64,000 nucleotides of DNA, taken from NCBI RefSeq assembly GCF_014218255.1, contig NZ_AP021872.1, positions 186,001 to 250,000 of the forward strand. The letters are read 5' to 3'. This document shows positions 37,291 through 46,781 of the stretch, piece after piece. Made by a program: the position numbers and the translations under genes. Position 1 is the first letter of the stretch. Every line of letters starts with the position of its first letter. The notes beneath the pieces are model-generated. The model was not told where the DNA came from and ran no database searches. It saw only the letters and a program-made list of their open reading frames with translations. Source of the DNA: Mycoavidus sp. B2-EB. GTDB taxonomy: Bacteria; Pseudomonadota; Gammaproteobacteria; Burkholderiales; Burkholderiaceae.

Positions 37291-38940
37291 TCATTGCTGG
37301 GGGCACTCGTTTGGATTGGTTAGTGGTGGTGATCCGCTCCGTGATCCTGGAGATGAAGTCCATGAGCTCTCTTCGCTTGGGCTTCGGCCTTGGGAATAAG
37401 CGGCTTTTAGAAGGCTAAGGGTTATTATTATTGGTGATGATGGGTCGTCGATCTCCGGTGAAGTTGGAAGAGATTGCCCGTCACTTTCTATTCTAGATTC
37501 TACGCCATCCAAATTCTGAGTCCCTTCTGCTATATTGGTTAGATTATTTTGTTCGTCTTCAGTTTCTAAGGATGGGGTACCACTTTGTGTCGCCTGAAAA
37601 GAAGCTATATTCTGTGTTTCATTATAGGCTCTGCTCAATGAAATATTTGTCGGCCTGGCAGGATTTTCACTTTCGCTTACCTGATTTCCTTCTACTCTAG
37701 TTAGTCTAGATACTTGAGTTTCTAGCTCTTGAGTTCGCTCGAGTAAGGGGGGGATTAGTTCGCTCGGAGATCTCGGGCTGTCTGATGATTGTTGCGATCC
37801 GTTCCATGGCCCCCAATCCGATCTTGGCCATCCTAATGGTTGATCTGGCCACTGCGGGCCAACTAATTGTTTATTAGTTATTTCCTGTGAAATTGAATTA
37901 ACTTGGCTACGCTCCTGCAGGTGCTTTATCAAATCTTGCACTACATTTCCTATCATTTGGCATAGCTCTCGAAGATTATCGATCTTTGCCGCTGTTGCTG
38001 CAATTTCTGTAGCTTGTTGATTAAGTTGAGCGGCTTGGGCTGTTTCTAAGTCAGAGTTTGGTTGAGGAGGCTTATTTTCAATGCGAGAAATTCTATCGTC
38101 AGCTTTAGCAAGGTCATTTTGTACCTCCTTGATTTTTGAATTTACCCCATCAATTTGTTTAGACAGAGCGCTCTGCAATTGATTTATGCTTTCGTTAAAA
38201 CTACTTTCCAAATGAGTCCTGTTGTTTAGATCTTCTTTTGATTTTTGGAACTGTGCCGCTTGCATCCCATTCATTTTTCTCCATAAAACGGCCATCCCGC
38301 TGAGCGACAGCATTAAGGCACAAAACGCCAGATATAATCCCTGCTGCCCTGGTTGATTCAGATGTTCTGCTATTCGATCAAATTGATTCTTCATCGAATC
38401 CATTTTGGCAAAAATGAGATCGTCCTTTTCCATAGGCGAATTCATCGCCTGCTCTGCCTGTTTTAGCAAGTGATTCAGCATCTGCTCAAATTCAATCTCA
38501 TATTTCCTCTCTAGCGTTCTTGCCGTATAGATCTGATACAACACAGCAATCACGCAGACTGAAAGCGACAAGCCCCAATCTCTCGGCTCCAGCCTGGGCA
38601 GTTGCGCTGTTATTCTACTGATGTTCTCTCTGATTGACGATAAATAGCTAAAGCCCTTATTTGTTGTTTGCTCCAATTCTTCGGTCTTATGCTCCGTACC
38701 CCCTATCTGCTGATTGGATAATGACATTTCTTCCGTGTCGCTTTCTGTTCCTAGCATCCCTTGAAAAGAAAGCGTAGGCAAAATTAAATGACTATCCAAT
38801 AGCAAATTTGTTGAAGCAGATGGAGTGTTCGAGGTTGGTGAAGGGGACGATGAAGTTGATGAATCTAATGAAGATATCGAGCTTAATGAAGATGTTGAGT
38901 TTAATAAAGTCGTTAACCGTGGAGAATTACTAATGTTCAT
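37291..38940 (-). CDS. Ser-rich two-membrane-segment coiled-coil protein, paralogue 2
   Basis: 549 residues, not recognised. The first 45 residues contain 18 Ser and 7 Thr, a composition typical of T3SS secretion signals. Two hydrophobic segments lie at about 121-140 and 201-220, separated by a helical, charged 60-residue stretch. Coiled coil follows (about 225-350), then a Pro/Ser/Trp-rich part (WPDQPLGWPRSDWGPWNGSQ), a second short coiled coil (LLERTQELETQVSRL) and a polar tail. Two membrane segments about 60 residues apart plus coiled coils match the outline of the large translocator SctE (SseC/IpaB type), a component missing from the T3SS operon 3 kb away. This is inference from layout only. 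Confidence 0.75.
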   Translation of the reverse strand: MNISNSPRLTTLLNSTSSLSSISSLDSSTSSSPSPTSNTPSASTNLLLDSHLILPTLSFQGMLGTESDTEEMSLSNQQIGGTEHKTEELEQTTNKGFSYLSSIRENISRITAQLPRLEPRDWGLSLSVCVIAVLYQIYTARTLERKYEIEFEQMLNHLLKQAEQAMNSPMEKDDLIFAKMDSMKNQFDRIAEHLNQPGQQGLYLAFCALMLSLSGMAVLWRKMNGMQAAQFQKSKEDLNNRTHLESSFNESINQLQSALSKQIDGVNSKIKEVQNDLAKADDRISRIENKPPQPNSDLETAQAAQLNQQATEIAATAAKIDNLRELCQMIGNVVQDLIKHLQERSQVNSISQEITNKQLVGPQWPDQPLGWPRSDWGPWNGSQQSSDSPRSPSELIPPLLERTQELETQVSRLTRVEGNQVSESENPARPTNISLSRAYNETQNIASFQATQSGTPSLETEDEQNNLTNIAEGTQNLDGVESRIESDGQSLPTSPEIDDPSSPIIITLSLLKAAYSQGRSPSEESSWTSSPGSRSGSPPLTNPNECPQQ

Positions 38941-39152
38941 TTTTTACCCTTGTCACAAAGAAAAATCTTGCTTCCATCAGGAAATCATAAACCAGCGATA
39001 AAGCTTTAAAAATTCAAATAAACCATTCAAATTATTTGTTCAATCAAGTGCTACTCAATAAAATTTCTCGTTCCAGTTCTAACGGACTTTAAAAGTTAGT
39101 CAACTTTTATTGCACAATCATTTATTCCACATTTGCAGTAGCTTAACATTTT

Positions 39153-39817
39153 TTAATGAGGTAATGCGTGATACGGATCAACACCTGAGAACAATATCGC
39201 ACAAAACATTTCATCATCTTTTAAATTGCAGGGGAAATTCAGGCAATCATACATAATTATTGGCTGGGCAGGTGATCCCTGCGGGCTGTCTGATGATTGT
39301 TGCGATTCATCCAATGGCCCCCAGTCCCATCCTGTGCTTGCTGATGACCGTAGTCGTAGTGTTTCCACTAGTCGGTCTGGCCACAGAAAGTCCGCTAATT
39401 GTTCATCGGAAATTTCCCGTCCAATTGGGATGGCTTGGCTACTCTCTTTCTGGCGCTTTAGCACTACTATTCTCCCTATTGTTCGGCATATCTCGCGAAG
39501 CTCATCAATCTCTGCAACTTGTTCCAAAATTTCAGCCTCAGTAGACTTAATGTTTTCAATTTCTTGAGATTGTGCTTGAGTGTTTTGTAATTTAGCGCTT
39601 AATTCAATCATGTTCTTTGCAAGTGCGAGATTGAGGATAAGTGGTTAAAAAGGCTACTTTTTGTTTGTTCTAACGGTTGAGTTGCTGGGTAGACCTGCTG
39701 GCTGTTGTGTGATCTATGTTTGTGTCGGAATTGATGCGATGGTGGTCCGTTTGAGACACCTCTAGACGATTAGCTTGGGGGGGATTGAGCGGTTTGAGAA
39801 TAATGTCGAATTTGCAT
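39153..39817 (-). pseudogene. Decayed third copy of the coiled-coil family
   Basis: A frame from the ATG at 39817 (GGAG six bases upstream, MQIRHYSQ) meets TAA at 39770-39772. The same frame then continues to LEQTKSSLFNHLSSI, which matches LEQTTNKGFSYLSSI of the 549-residue protein, and ends at TGA near 39610. A second open frame, 39611-39153, continues in another phase with KIDNLRELCQMIG-like IDELREICRTIG, FLWPDR, DWGPLDESQQSSDSPQGSP. All of these parallel the 549-residue protein. The membrane-segment region between the two parts is missing, so the gene has a nonsense codon plus a deletion or frameshift. The 152-residue 3' frame could still be translated, but nothing suggests that it is. Confidence 0.68.
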
Positions 39818-40354
39818 GATGGACTCCGGTAAGAGTTATAAGATATTTAAGAAAAAAATAGAGTATTTCGAAAATTAAAAATGCTTGGTTTTTATTTTTA
39901 GCAGATTTTAATGGGCTGTCAAATTTTATTTCTTGCTAGGCTTATTGGTATTTACTCTTAAAAAATTATATTAAATATAAATGGTGAATAAGGTAACGGT
40001 AAAAATACCGAGGATATGAGGTAAAGCAATACATCAGTGTTCATAATGAGATTTGGCCAGCTGAGTAAATATTGTTATCCAATTTATCCTTGTTGTAATC
40101 GGTCCGGCGAGCGCTGTGTTTGCGAGCTTGCAAAAGCAACGATATTTTAATTTGCGATTAATTTATGTGCTACTGAAGAGGGTAAATTATTGAAAATAAT
40201 AATTTAATAATATTAAAAATGGAATTGAATATAAATTGGTGGTAATAATTCGGTTAATCAAATATTATGTTCGTTTTGGATAAGAGGTGAATGGGTAAAT
40301 TAGATTAGGTCAAGAGAGGCAATCTTCAAAATTGATAGCGAGGAAAGATTTAAT
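39818..40354. other. AT-rich intergenic region before GntR regulator
   Basis: No supported gene. The sequence is AT-rich with several short poly-A and poly-T runs. The last bases before the GntR gene carry a good ribosome site (GAGGAAAG). The border back to normal base composition lies at the GntR start, marking the right edge of the island. Confidence 0.6.
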
Positions 40355-41095
40355 ATGGCGGGGCCACAGGATTTTAAGGATGCACATACTTTTCGGATTG
40401 CTTCGGTAGGTACGTTAGCTGATCGCGTAACTCAGGTACTAGCTCAAAAAATAAGAAGCCAAGAGTTACGCCCTGATTCACGGCTAACAGAACATATCAT
40501 GGCCAAACGTTTTGGCGTAAGCCGTACCGTTATCCGAGAGGCCATTTCACGTTTAAAATCAGACGGTTTAGTTGAGGCGCGCCAGGGCTTAGGTACAGTG
40601 GTTTTGCAGCCAGGCGCAGCGACTGCGTTTAGGATTGATGTCGGCACAACAGATTCATTGCAAACTGTATTTCAGGTATTTGAATTGCGGCGTAGCATTG
40701 AGGGGGAGGCTGCAGCACTTGCAGCACAGCGCTGCACACCTGAGCAATTGGTGCAAATCAAACAGGCGCTGGCAGCCATTGATGGAGCGGCAAAAAAGGG
40801 CGATGTCGCTGTTGACGAAGATTTTGGGCTGCACAAAATGATTGCCTTAGCCACGGGCAATGCGCTTTATGCATCTTTGTTAGATTTTCTGAACCGTTTT
40901 ATTTATACATCGATTAAAGCGACTCGTACAACTCAGGTTAGTCGCATGGATTTTTCCTTACACGCGGAGCATCGAGCGATTATAGAAGCGATTGCGCGGG
41001 CTGATCCAGATGCCGCGCGGCGAGCTGCCATAGCGCATATCGATAATGCTACGGCTAGGGTGCGGATGGCCAATCTCGAAGGGAAGGACCAGTAG
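40355..41095 (+). CDS. GntR-family regulator, FadR subfamily
   Basis: 246 residues. The N-terminal winged helix (about 20-90) has the GntR pattern SRLTEHIMAKRFGVSRTVIR, then EAISRLKSDGLVEARQGLGT. The C-terminal all-helical FCD domain (about 100-235) shows the metal/ligand-site residues in ELRRSIEGEAAALAA, DEDFGLHKMIALATG and HAEHRAIIEAIARAD. FadR-type regulators usually control uptake or breakdown of organic acids or sugars. No metabolic operon adjoins it, so the target is unknown. GAGGAAAG precedes the ATG. Confidence 0.9.
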   Translation: MAGPQDFKDAHTFRIASVGTLADRVTQVLAQKIRSQELRPDSRLTEHIMAKRFGVSRTVIREAISRLKSDGLVEARQGLGTVVLQPGAATAFRIDVGTTDSLQTVFQVFELRRSIEGEAAALAAQRCTPEQLVQIKQALAAIDGAAKKGDVAVDEDFGLHKMIALATGNALYASLLDFLNRFIYTSIKATRTTQVSRMDFSLHAEHRAIIEAIARADPDAARRAAIAHIDNATARVRMANLEGKDQ

Positions 41096-41137
41096 GATGG
41101 GTTGGCGCGAAGGAGCGGGGTGCGCAGCTCCGCGTTT

Positions 41138-42052
41138 TTATCTTGTATGTGAAGTATCACTTGCTAAAAGCTGCGTTGCGAGCTCGACAAATGCTCGTGT
41201 CTTAGCCGGTAAATGGCGTTGGCTTGAGTAGACCAGCGAAATTTGTTCGTTTGCCTCCGGTACGCTATATTCAGGCAGAATCCTTTTTAACTTACCCTTT
41301 GCTAAATCTTTATCTACCATGGTCTGCGGTAAGATTGCGATACCAATGCCGGCGAGCGCAGCTTCGCGTAATTTCGCTAAATCATTGACTAAATAAGCAG
41401 GTTCAATGGCTATTTGACGGCTTTCGCGAGAGCTGACAAAGGTCCAAGTGGGGCTGGAGGTACGTTGCGTAGGTCCGGCAAAGGTATGCTGTGTGAGTGC
41501 ATTGAGAGAATGGGGCGTACCGCCGTGCTGAGCAAGGTAGCTCGGAGCCGCTACAAGGGCTGATTCAATCGTGAGCAGGGGGTGTTGAGTCATGCTCGTA
41601 CTGGTGATTGAGCCCGTAGCGACAAGGCTGGCGTCAAAGCCGTTTTCGATTAAATCTACCGGCCGGTGCCCTAGCGTGAGTTGTAATTTTACCTTTGGGT
41701 AGCGTGTGCGATACGTGCTAAGCAAGGGGGTTAAATTAGCCAGTGAGAGGGCGGCTGACGCGAAAATCTTTAAAGTCCCACAAGGCACGCTTGACATTTG
41801 TGTCGCGTTGGCTTCGATTGCTTCAACTTGTGCCAGGATATGGCGACATCCATCTGCGTAAGCGCGCCCTGCTTCAGTTAACGATAGACAGCGGGTTGTC
41901 CGCTGTAATAGTTGAGTATTTAAATGTGCTTCGAGCAGCGCTACATAACGCGTGATGACTGCATTGGACAATTTAAGTTGGGTGGCTGCTCGCCCGAAGC
42001 TGCCGCTTTCGGTAACTTGCAGGAAGACGCGCATGGCTTGCAGTTGATTCAT
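41138..42052 (-). CDS. LysR-family transcriptional regulator
   Basis: 304 residues: N-terminal winged helix-turn-helix (about 1-60, MNQLQAMRVFLQVTESGSFG, then RAATQLKLSNAVITRYVALL) and a C-terminal periplasmic-binding-like effector domain (about 90-295). It is most like the CrgA/AaeR-type group. It converges on the GntR gene with a 42-base gap. No divergent target gene is present, since the DciA-like gene beyond 42.2 kb is on the same strand. Ligand unknown. Confidence 0.9.
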   Translation of the reverse strand: MNQLQAMRVFLQVTESGSFGRAATQLKLSNAVITRYVALLEAHLNTQLLQRTTRCLSLTEAGRAYADGCRHILAQVEAIEANATQMSSVPCGTLKIFASAALSLANLTPLLSTYRTRYPKVKLQLTLGHRPVDLIENGFDASLVATGSITSTSMTQHPLLTIESALVAAPSYLAQHGGTPHSLNALTQHTFAGPTQRTSSPTWTFVSSRESRQIAIEPAYLVNDLAKLREAALAGIGIAILPQTMVDKDLAKGKLKRILPEYSVPEANEQISLVYSSQRHLPAKTRAFVELATQLLASDTSHTR

Positions 42053-42207
42053 ACTTTAACAGTGAGTGGTTTGGCGTAAACAGAAAATAAATGCAAGATT
42101 GTTTTGTGCTGGACATGATGCAACGTTTCACTCTCTACTCATATAAGAATGATCTTAAAAAATGAGAAAAATTAGGTATTAATATTACTTATAAGAGTAT
42201 TGTTTTT

Positions 42208-42690
42208 TTATATTTTTTCTTGAGAAATTTTTGTTTGACGCTCAATCATCTGCGCTATGGCGGTTTGTAGCGGCGAAGGGGAGATTTTTTGGTGTAAGTC
42301 CTGCAAACAAGTCAAGCCCGTCTTCGATAGATGCGCTTCTTTGGCTGTGAAGATGGGTTTTGTGTGAGGTGATTGCACGCGGATTTTAATTGCATCTACT
42401 AGCCAGCCGCGTTCTTGTAATGTTTGCAATAAACGGGGCTCTAGATGGCGTAAACGTGCTGCGAGCGCATTATGTGCAGTGAGCAGGGAGAGTGTGCCAT
42501 TTTTGATTGGCCCAACGGAAATATTGGGTGCTAGATAATCTGGTAAAACGCTGGCTAAGTCATGTTCCAGGGCTGCGATTTGTTTGATGCCGGCACGTAG
42601 CTGGGCGAAGGTTTCATTGCGTTCAAGCAGTTTGACGACGGATGATGCATTGGGCGGGCGGGACGATTTTGTAAAATTTTGAGAGCTCAT
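42208..42690 (-). CDS. DciA-like DUF721 protein (replicative helicase loader family)
   Basis: 160 residues. The central part (LRAGIKQIAALEHDLASVLP, GTLSLLTAHNALAARLRHLE, LLQTLQERGWLVDAIKIRVQ) follows the DUF721/DciA domain, whose members load or recruit the DnaB helicase in bacteria lacking DnaC. A gene of this family near secA is a conserved Burkholderiaceae arrangement. The C-terminal helical tail is longer than the core domain. Confidence 0.78.
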   Translation of the reverse strand: MSSQNFTKSSRPPNASSVVKLLERNETFAQLRAGIKQIAALEHDLASVLPDYLAPNISVGPIKNGTLSLLTAHNALAARLRHLEPRLLQTLQERGWLVDAIKIRVQSPHTKPIFTAKEAHLSKTGLTCLQDLHQKISPSPLQTAIAQMIERQTKISQEKI

Positions 42691-42828
42691 AATTGTCTTG
42701 ATCTTACATCAACCTAGATATATTTTGTGTTCGCTAGGTACATGTGTATTTCGCGAGTTCTTGCATGAGGCGTTTCTTTATAAGAGAAGATTTTTATATC
42801 TCAGTACCTAATAAACGGTGAGAAGTCT

Positions 42829-43656
42829 ATGAGAAATTCTTTTTCTTGTGAAGAAATTCGGCTCATTCCATCTGCTGCTGTTTCTGACGAGCCACACTTT
42901 CAAGAAAGCAAGGTTGGGTTCCGATCGAAATTCTTTTCGCTAGGGAATTTGGCTGGGTTCAGAAATAAAATTGGAAGAGGCAGTCAAGAATCTCCGCAAA
43001 TTATAAAAAAACCGGATGCTCAAAAGAGGTATGTACTTTCTACGGAGGAAGATTTCACAATCCGGTGTAACGCTAGAGCTCAAGCGATAGACCATCAAAT
43101 TCCAAAGGAAAATTGTTTTTATTTTGATAGGTTTATTATGATAAACCCGAGTCATGTTCGCGCTATAAATAAAAGTGGAATTTTATATAAAAATGAATTT
43201 GGCACTCCTATTTTTCCTGAGGAGGGTTGGCTACAAAAGGTAAAGCTAGCTGACCGTTTGGATATACATGGTCATGGTAATGAGGAGTCTTTCTCAGATA
43301 TGTCGGCGGAAGAATTGGCATACGCTCTTAAGAGCGCTGGGTTGAATGAGGTAGGTATTCTCAAATTACAATCTTGCAATGTTGGAAAGGGAGACGAAGA
43401 AAGTTTTCTGTATGAGCTTAAAGGCGCACTTGATGGTCAAGGAGTTAATTTCGGCTATATTTGTGGTCCTACAGGTTCCTTGACAGATTGGAGGGTAGCT
43501 GTAGAAACATCGAAACTCAATATTCGAATGCCTCCCTTTGTTTTAAAAAAAACAGTTAACTTTTTCATGCCAGCAATATTTGGCCTGCAGGTTGTGAAGG
43601 GAAATCTGGACATTGTTTTTCCTGGAACACGGTACGATCTCCCTATCCAAAAATAA
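42829..43656 (+). CDS. Orphan protein with HGHG and QSC motifs, possible clan-CD (C80-like) cysteine protease
   Basis: 275 residues, AT-rich, no signal peptide. The core, about residues 68-225, has strand-like LADRLDIHGHGNEESF (His147, His149), a helix SDMSAEELAYALKSAG, then strand-like VGILKLQSCNVGKGDEESF (Cys183) and a helix before GYICGPTG. A hydrophobic-H-G...Q-x-C order with this spacing is that of clan-CD peptidases (caspases, and the C80 domains of RTX and clostridial toxins, which read GHG, then SA(D/E)ELA, then GCS). The N-terminal 65 residues are polar and could be a secretion signal. It is read away from the DciA-like gene and lies before secA, where related genomes commonly carry an M23 peptidase gene. 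A secreted protease role is inference. Confidence 0.62.
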   Translation: MRNSFSCEEIRLIPSAAVSDEPHFQESKVGFRSKFFSLGNLAGFRNKIGRGSQESPQIIKKPDAQKRYVLSTEEDFTIRCNARAQAIDHQIPKENCFYFDRFIMINPSHVRAINKSGILYKNEFGTPIFPEEGWLQKVKLADRLDIHGHGNEESFSDMSAEELAYALKSAGLNEVGILKLQSCNVGKGDEESFLYELKGALDGQGVNFGYICGPTGSLTDWRVAVETSKLNIRMPPFVLKKTVNFFMPAIFGLQVVKGNLDIVFPGTRYDLPIQK

Positions 43657-43877
43657 ATTATTGAGCGTTTCCACATAGTACGTGGGAGTAAGCGTAAAAA
43701 TATTTTGTGAGATCGGCATTAGCATCAAGCAAAAAGCAAAATGGGGGCTGTCTGCGTGTTCGAACTTACAAAACTCCATTCTACGGTTTGGCTTTCTGTC
43801 TGTACGCACGCACACACATACACTAGACTAATGCGCGCCAGCCCTTGAGTTCAAGTTATACGTTAGCGCTATGTTTT

Positions 43878-43918
43878 CCCTGTATTACAGGGCAGAGTAG
43901 CATGATAAACTCTACTCT
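43878..43918 (+). terminator. Two adjacent hairpins upstream of secA
   Basis: CCCTGT-ATT-ACAGGG (43878-43892) and AGAGTAG with CTACTCT (43894-43918, 11-base loop) lie one base apart, followed by TTATTC. They may end the orphan gene's transcript or fold in the secA leader. The T tract is weak. The 43657-43877 part before them shows no supported gene. Confidence 0.4.
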
Positions 43919-43955
43919 TTATTCAATAACGTTAGCAGTTATAACCTTATAAGCG

Positions 43956-46727
43956 ATGATTGCAGGACTTCTCAAAAAGATTTTTGGCAGCCGTAACCAG
44001 CGGTTGCTTAAGCAATACCAAAAAACTGTCGTTGCGATCAATGCGCTTGAGGCGCAGTTCGAGAAACTCACTGACGAACAGTTGCAAGCGTGCACGGCAC
44101 TCTTTAAACAACGGGTCGCGGCTGGCGAATCGCTCGAGCAGCTTTTGCCAGAAGCCTTTGCGGTGTGCCGCGAAGCGAGCCGGCGTGCGCTTAAAATGCG
44201 CCACTTCGATACGCAGCTTATCGGCGGCATGGCGTTGCATCATGGCAAGATTGCTGAGATGCGCACCGGCGAAGGTAAAACGCTGGTGGCAACCCTGGCT
44301 GCTTATCTCAATGCACTAGCTGACCGCGGTGTTCATGTGGTGACGGTCAATGATTATCTGGCGCAGCGTGATGCTGAGTGGATGGGACGCCTGTACCGTT
44401 TTCTGGGTTTGTCAGTCGGTGTTAATTTGTCACAGATGGAGCCTGAGGCTAAACGCGAGGCGTATGCGGCCGATATTACTTATGGCACGAATAATGAATT
44501 CGGTTTTGATTATTTGCGCGATAACATGGTGTACGAAGTTGGCGCGCGCGTGCAACGTGAACTGAATTTCGCGATTGTTGATGAAGTGGATTCAATTCTC
44601 ATTGATGAAGCGCGTACGCCGCTGATTATTTCAGGGCAAGCGGAAGATCATACGGAATTATATCTAAGGATGAATGCGCTGCCGCCGCTGCTTGAGCGCC
44701 AAATTGGTGAGGAAAAGGCAGACGGGAGTGGGGTTGAAAAGCCAGGTGATTACACCCTTGATGAAAAAGCGCGTCAAGTCTTTTTGACTGAACTCGGTCA
44801 TGAGAAAGCCGAAAATTTGTTGGCGCAATGGGGGTTGATTGGTGCTGGGGAAAGTTTATATGCGCCGCAAAACATTACGTTAATGCATCATGTTTATGCT
44901 GCGTTGCGGGCGCATACGTTATTTTACCGCGATCAGCATTACGTCGTGCAAAATGCTGAAGTGATGATTGTGGACGAATTCACGGGGCGCTTAATGGCCG
45001 GCCGTCGTTGGTCGGATGGTCTGCATCAAGCGGTTGAGGCAAAAGAAGGCGTACATATTCAACACGAAAATCAAACGCTTGCGTCTATCACTTTTCAGAA
45101 TTATTTTCGGATGTATTCCACCCTGGCTGGGATGACTGGGACGGCGGATACGGAAGCGCACGAATTTCAGCAAATTTATGGGCTTGAAACCGTCGTGATC
45201 CCGACCAACCGAGCTAGCCAGCGGACTGACTATCAGGATCAAATTTATAAAAGTGCGCGAGAACGCTATGCAGCGGTGATCGCGGATATTCGTGCTTGCT
45301 ATGAGCGCGGGCAACCCGTATTGGTGGGTACTACCTCAATTGAAAGCTCGGAGCTGTTGGCGTCGCTATTGACGCACGCGAAGTTGCCGCACCAAGTCCT
45401 TAATGCTAAGCAGCATGCGCGCGAGGCGGAAATCATCGCGCAAGCAGGTCGTCCTAAAATGGTGACGATTGCCACGAATATGGCTGGCCGGGGGACGGAC
45501 ATTGTATTGGGGGGGAATGTTGAGAAGCAAGCGAGTTTTATTGAGGCGAATGAAACCTTAGCTGCTGATGAAAAAGCGCGCCGGATTCAGCATTTGCATG
45601 ATGAATGGCAGGCTTTGCATGATGGAGTTAAAGTGGCGGGTGGTTTGCATATTATCGGCACTGAGCGGCATGAAGCGCGCCGCATCGATAATCAATTACG
45701 TGGTCGAGCCGGGCGGCAGGGTGACCCTGGCTCTTCGCGCTTTTATCTCTCGCTCGAAGATCCATTATTGCGTATCTTCGCCGGTGATCGTGTACGCGCG
45801 ATTATGGAGCGCCTTAAAATGCCCGATGGCGAGGCGATTGAGGCGAGCATTGTCACACGCTCGATTGAGTCAGCGCAGCGCCGGGTTGAGGCACGTAATT
45901 TTGATGTGCGCAAGCAATTACTGGAATACGATGATGTTGCCAACGATCAACGCCGTGTGATTTACCAGCAGCGCAATGAATTGCTCGAAGCGACCGATAT
46001 TTCAGAGACGATCGCGGCCATGAGCGAGAGCGTGTTTAGTGTGCTAGTTCATACTTTTGTAGCGCCAGGTAGTATTGAAGAACAGTGGGATTTGCCAGGC
46101 CTGGCGCAAGTTTTGCACGATGATTGGCAGCTTGCGCTCAATTTTGAGCAGGCGGTTCAGGACGCTGATGTGGTGACTGATGCAGATATTTTGCAGTATG
46201 TATTGACGGTGGCGCATCAATCCTATCAAAACAAGGTGGCGCAGATCGGGCGTGAGGCGTTTAACGGATTTGAACGCTCGATTATGCTGCAAACGCTTGA
46301 TGCGCGCTGGCGCGAGCATCTGGCAGCATTAGACCATTTGCGGCAAGGCATTCATCTGCGAGGTTATGCGCAGAAAAACCCCAAACAAGAATATAAACGT
46401 GAAGCTTTTGAGCTTTTTGCACAGTTACTTGATGCAATCAAGCTAGAGGCGATACGGATTGTTATGAATGTGCGGATTCAATCCGTTGAGCAGCTTGAAC
46501 AAGCGACTGAGCAGTTTGAGGAAAAAGCCGCTCAGCACGATACTATGCATTTTCAACATGCTGAGTTTGCTGGAGCAATTGTTAATCAATCCATCTCTGA
46601 GTTGGAGCAGGATGCGCCTTCCAGCCACTCGCCGCTACGTGAAATAGCACCTAAAGTCGGGCGTAATAGTCCATGCCCTTGTGGGAGTGGCAAAAAATAC
46701 AAGCAATGTCACGGTAAATTGGCGTGA
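43956..46727 (+). CDS. secA: Preprotein translocase ATPase SecA
   Basis: Motor that drives secretory proteins through SecYEG. 923 residues, standard length. The N-terminus is [20 protein letters not shown]. Walker A is in [20 protein letters not shown], and the DEAD-like motif is [20 protein letters not shown]. The second nucleotide-binding fold has [12 protein letters not shown] and [19 protein letters not shown]. The C-terminal zinc-binding tail is [18 protein letters not shown]. All domains are intact. Followed by argJ on the same strand. Confidence 0.98.
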   Translation: MIAGLLKKIFGSRNQRLLKQYQKTVVAINALEAQFEKLTDEQLQACTALFKQRVAAGESLEQLLPEAFAVCREASRRALKMRHFDTQLIGGMALHHGKIAEMRTGEGKTLVATLAAYLNALADRGVHVVTVNDYLAQRDAEWMGRLYRFLGLSVGVNLSQMEPEAKREAYAADITYGTNNEFGFDYLRDNMVYEVGARVQRELNFAIVDEVDSILIDEARTPLIISGQAEDHTELYLRMNALPPLLERQIGEEKADGSGVEKPGDYTLDEKARQVFLTELGHEKAENLLAQWGLIGAGESLYAPQNITLMHHVYAALRAHTLFYRDQHYVVQNAEVMIVDEFTGRLMAGRRWSDGLHQAVEAKEGVHIQHENQTLASITFQNYFRMYSTLAGMTGTADTEAHEFQQIYGLETVVIPTNRASQRTDYQDQIYKSARERYAAVIADIRACYERGQPVLVGTTSIESSELLASLLTHAKLPHQVLNAKQHAREAEIIAQAGRPKMVTIATNMAGRGTDIVLGGNVEKQASFIEANETLAADEKARRIQHLHDEWQALHDGVKVAGGLHIIGTERHEARRIDNQLRGRAGRQGDPGSSRFYLSLEDPLLRIFAGDRVRAIMERLKMPDGEAIEASIVTRSIESAQRRVEARNFDVRKQLLEYDDVANDQRRVIYQQRNELLEATDISETIAAMSESVFSVLVHTFVAPGSIEEQWDLPGLAQVLHDDWQLALNFEQAVQDADVVTDADILQYVLTVAHQSYQNKVAQIGREAFNGFERSIMLQTLDARWREHLAALDHLRQGIHLRGYAQKNPKQEYKREAFELFAQLLDAIKLEAIRIVMNVRIQSVEQLEQATEQFEEKAAQHDTMHFQHAEFAGAIVNQSISELEQDAPSSHSPLREIAPKVGRNSPCPCGSGKKYKQCHGKLA

Positions 46728-46781
46728 TGCACGCTCTGTAAGCGTAAATATCTGTCTGGTGCTTTGGTAATCGGGTTCTAA

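Noticed and set aside
39777-39783. Run of seven G as a possible phase-variable switch in the third paralogue
   Set aside because: The two parts that match the intact paralogue up to LSSI are already in the same phase, so slippage in this run would not restore the gene.
43543-43815. 90-codon minus-strand frame downstream of the HGHG/QSC protein
   Set aside because: Mostly antisense to that gene; the part beyond it is a low-quality frame without a start signal.
43803-43828. CA-rich microsatellite-like stretch (cgcacgcacacacatacac)
   Set aside because: Too short and imperfect to call a repeat element or phase-variation tract, and not within a gene.
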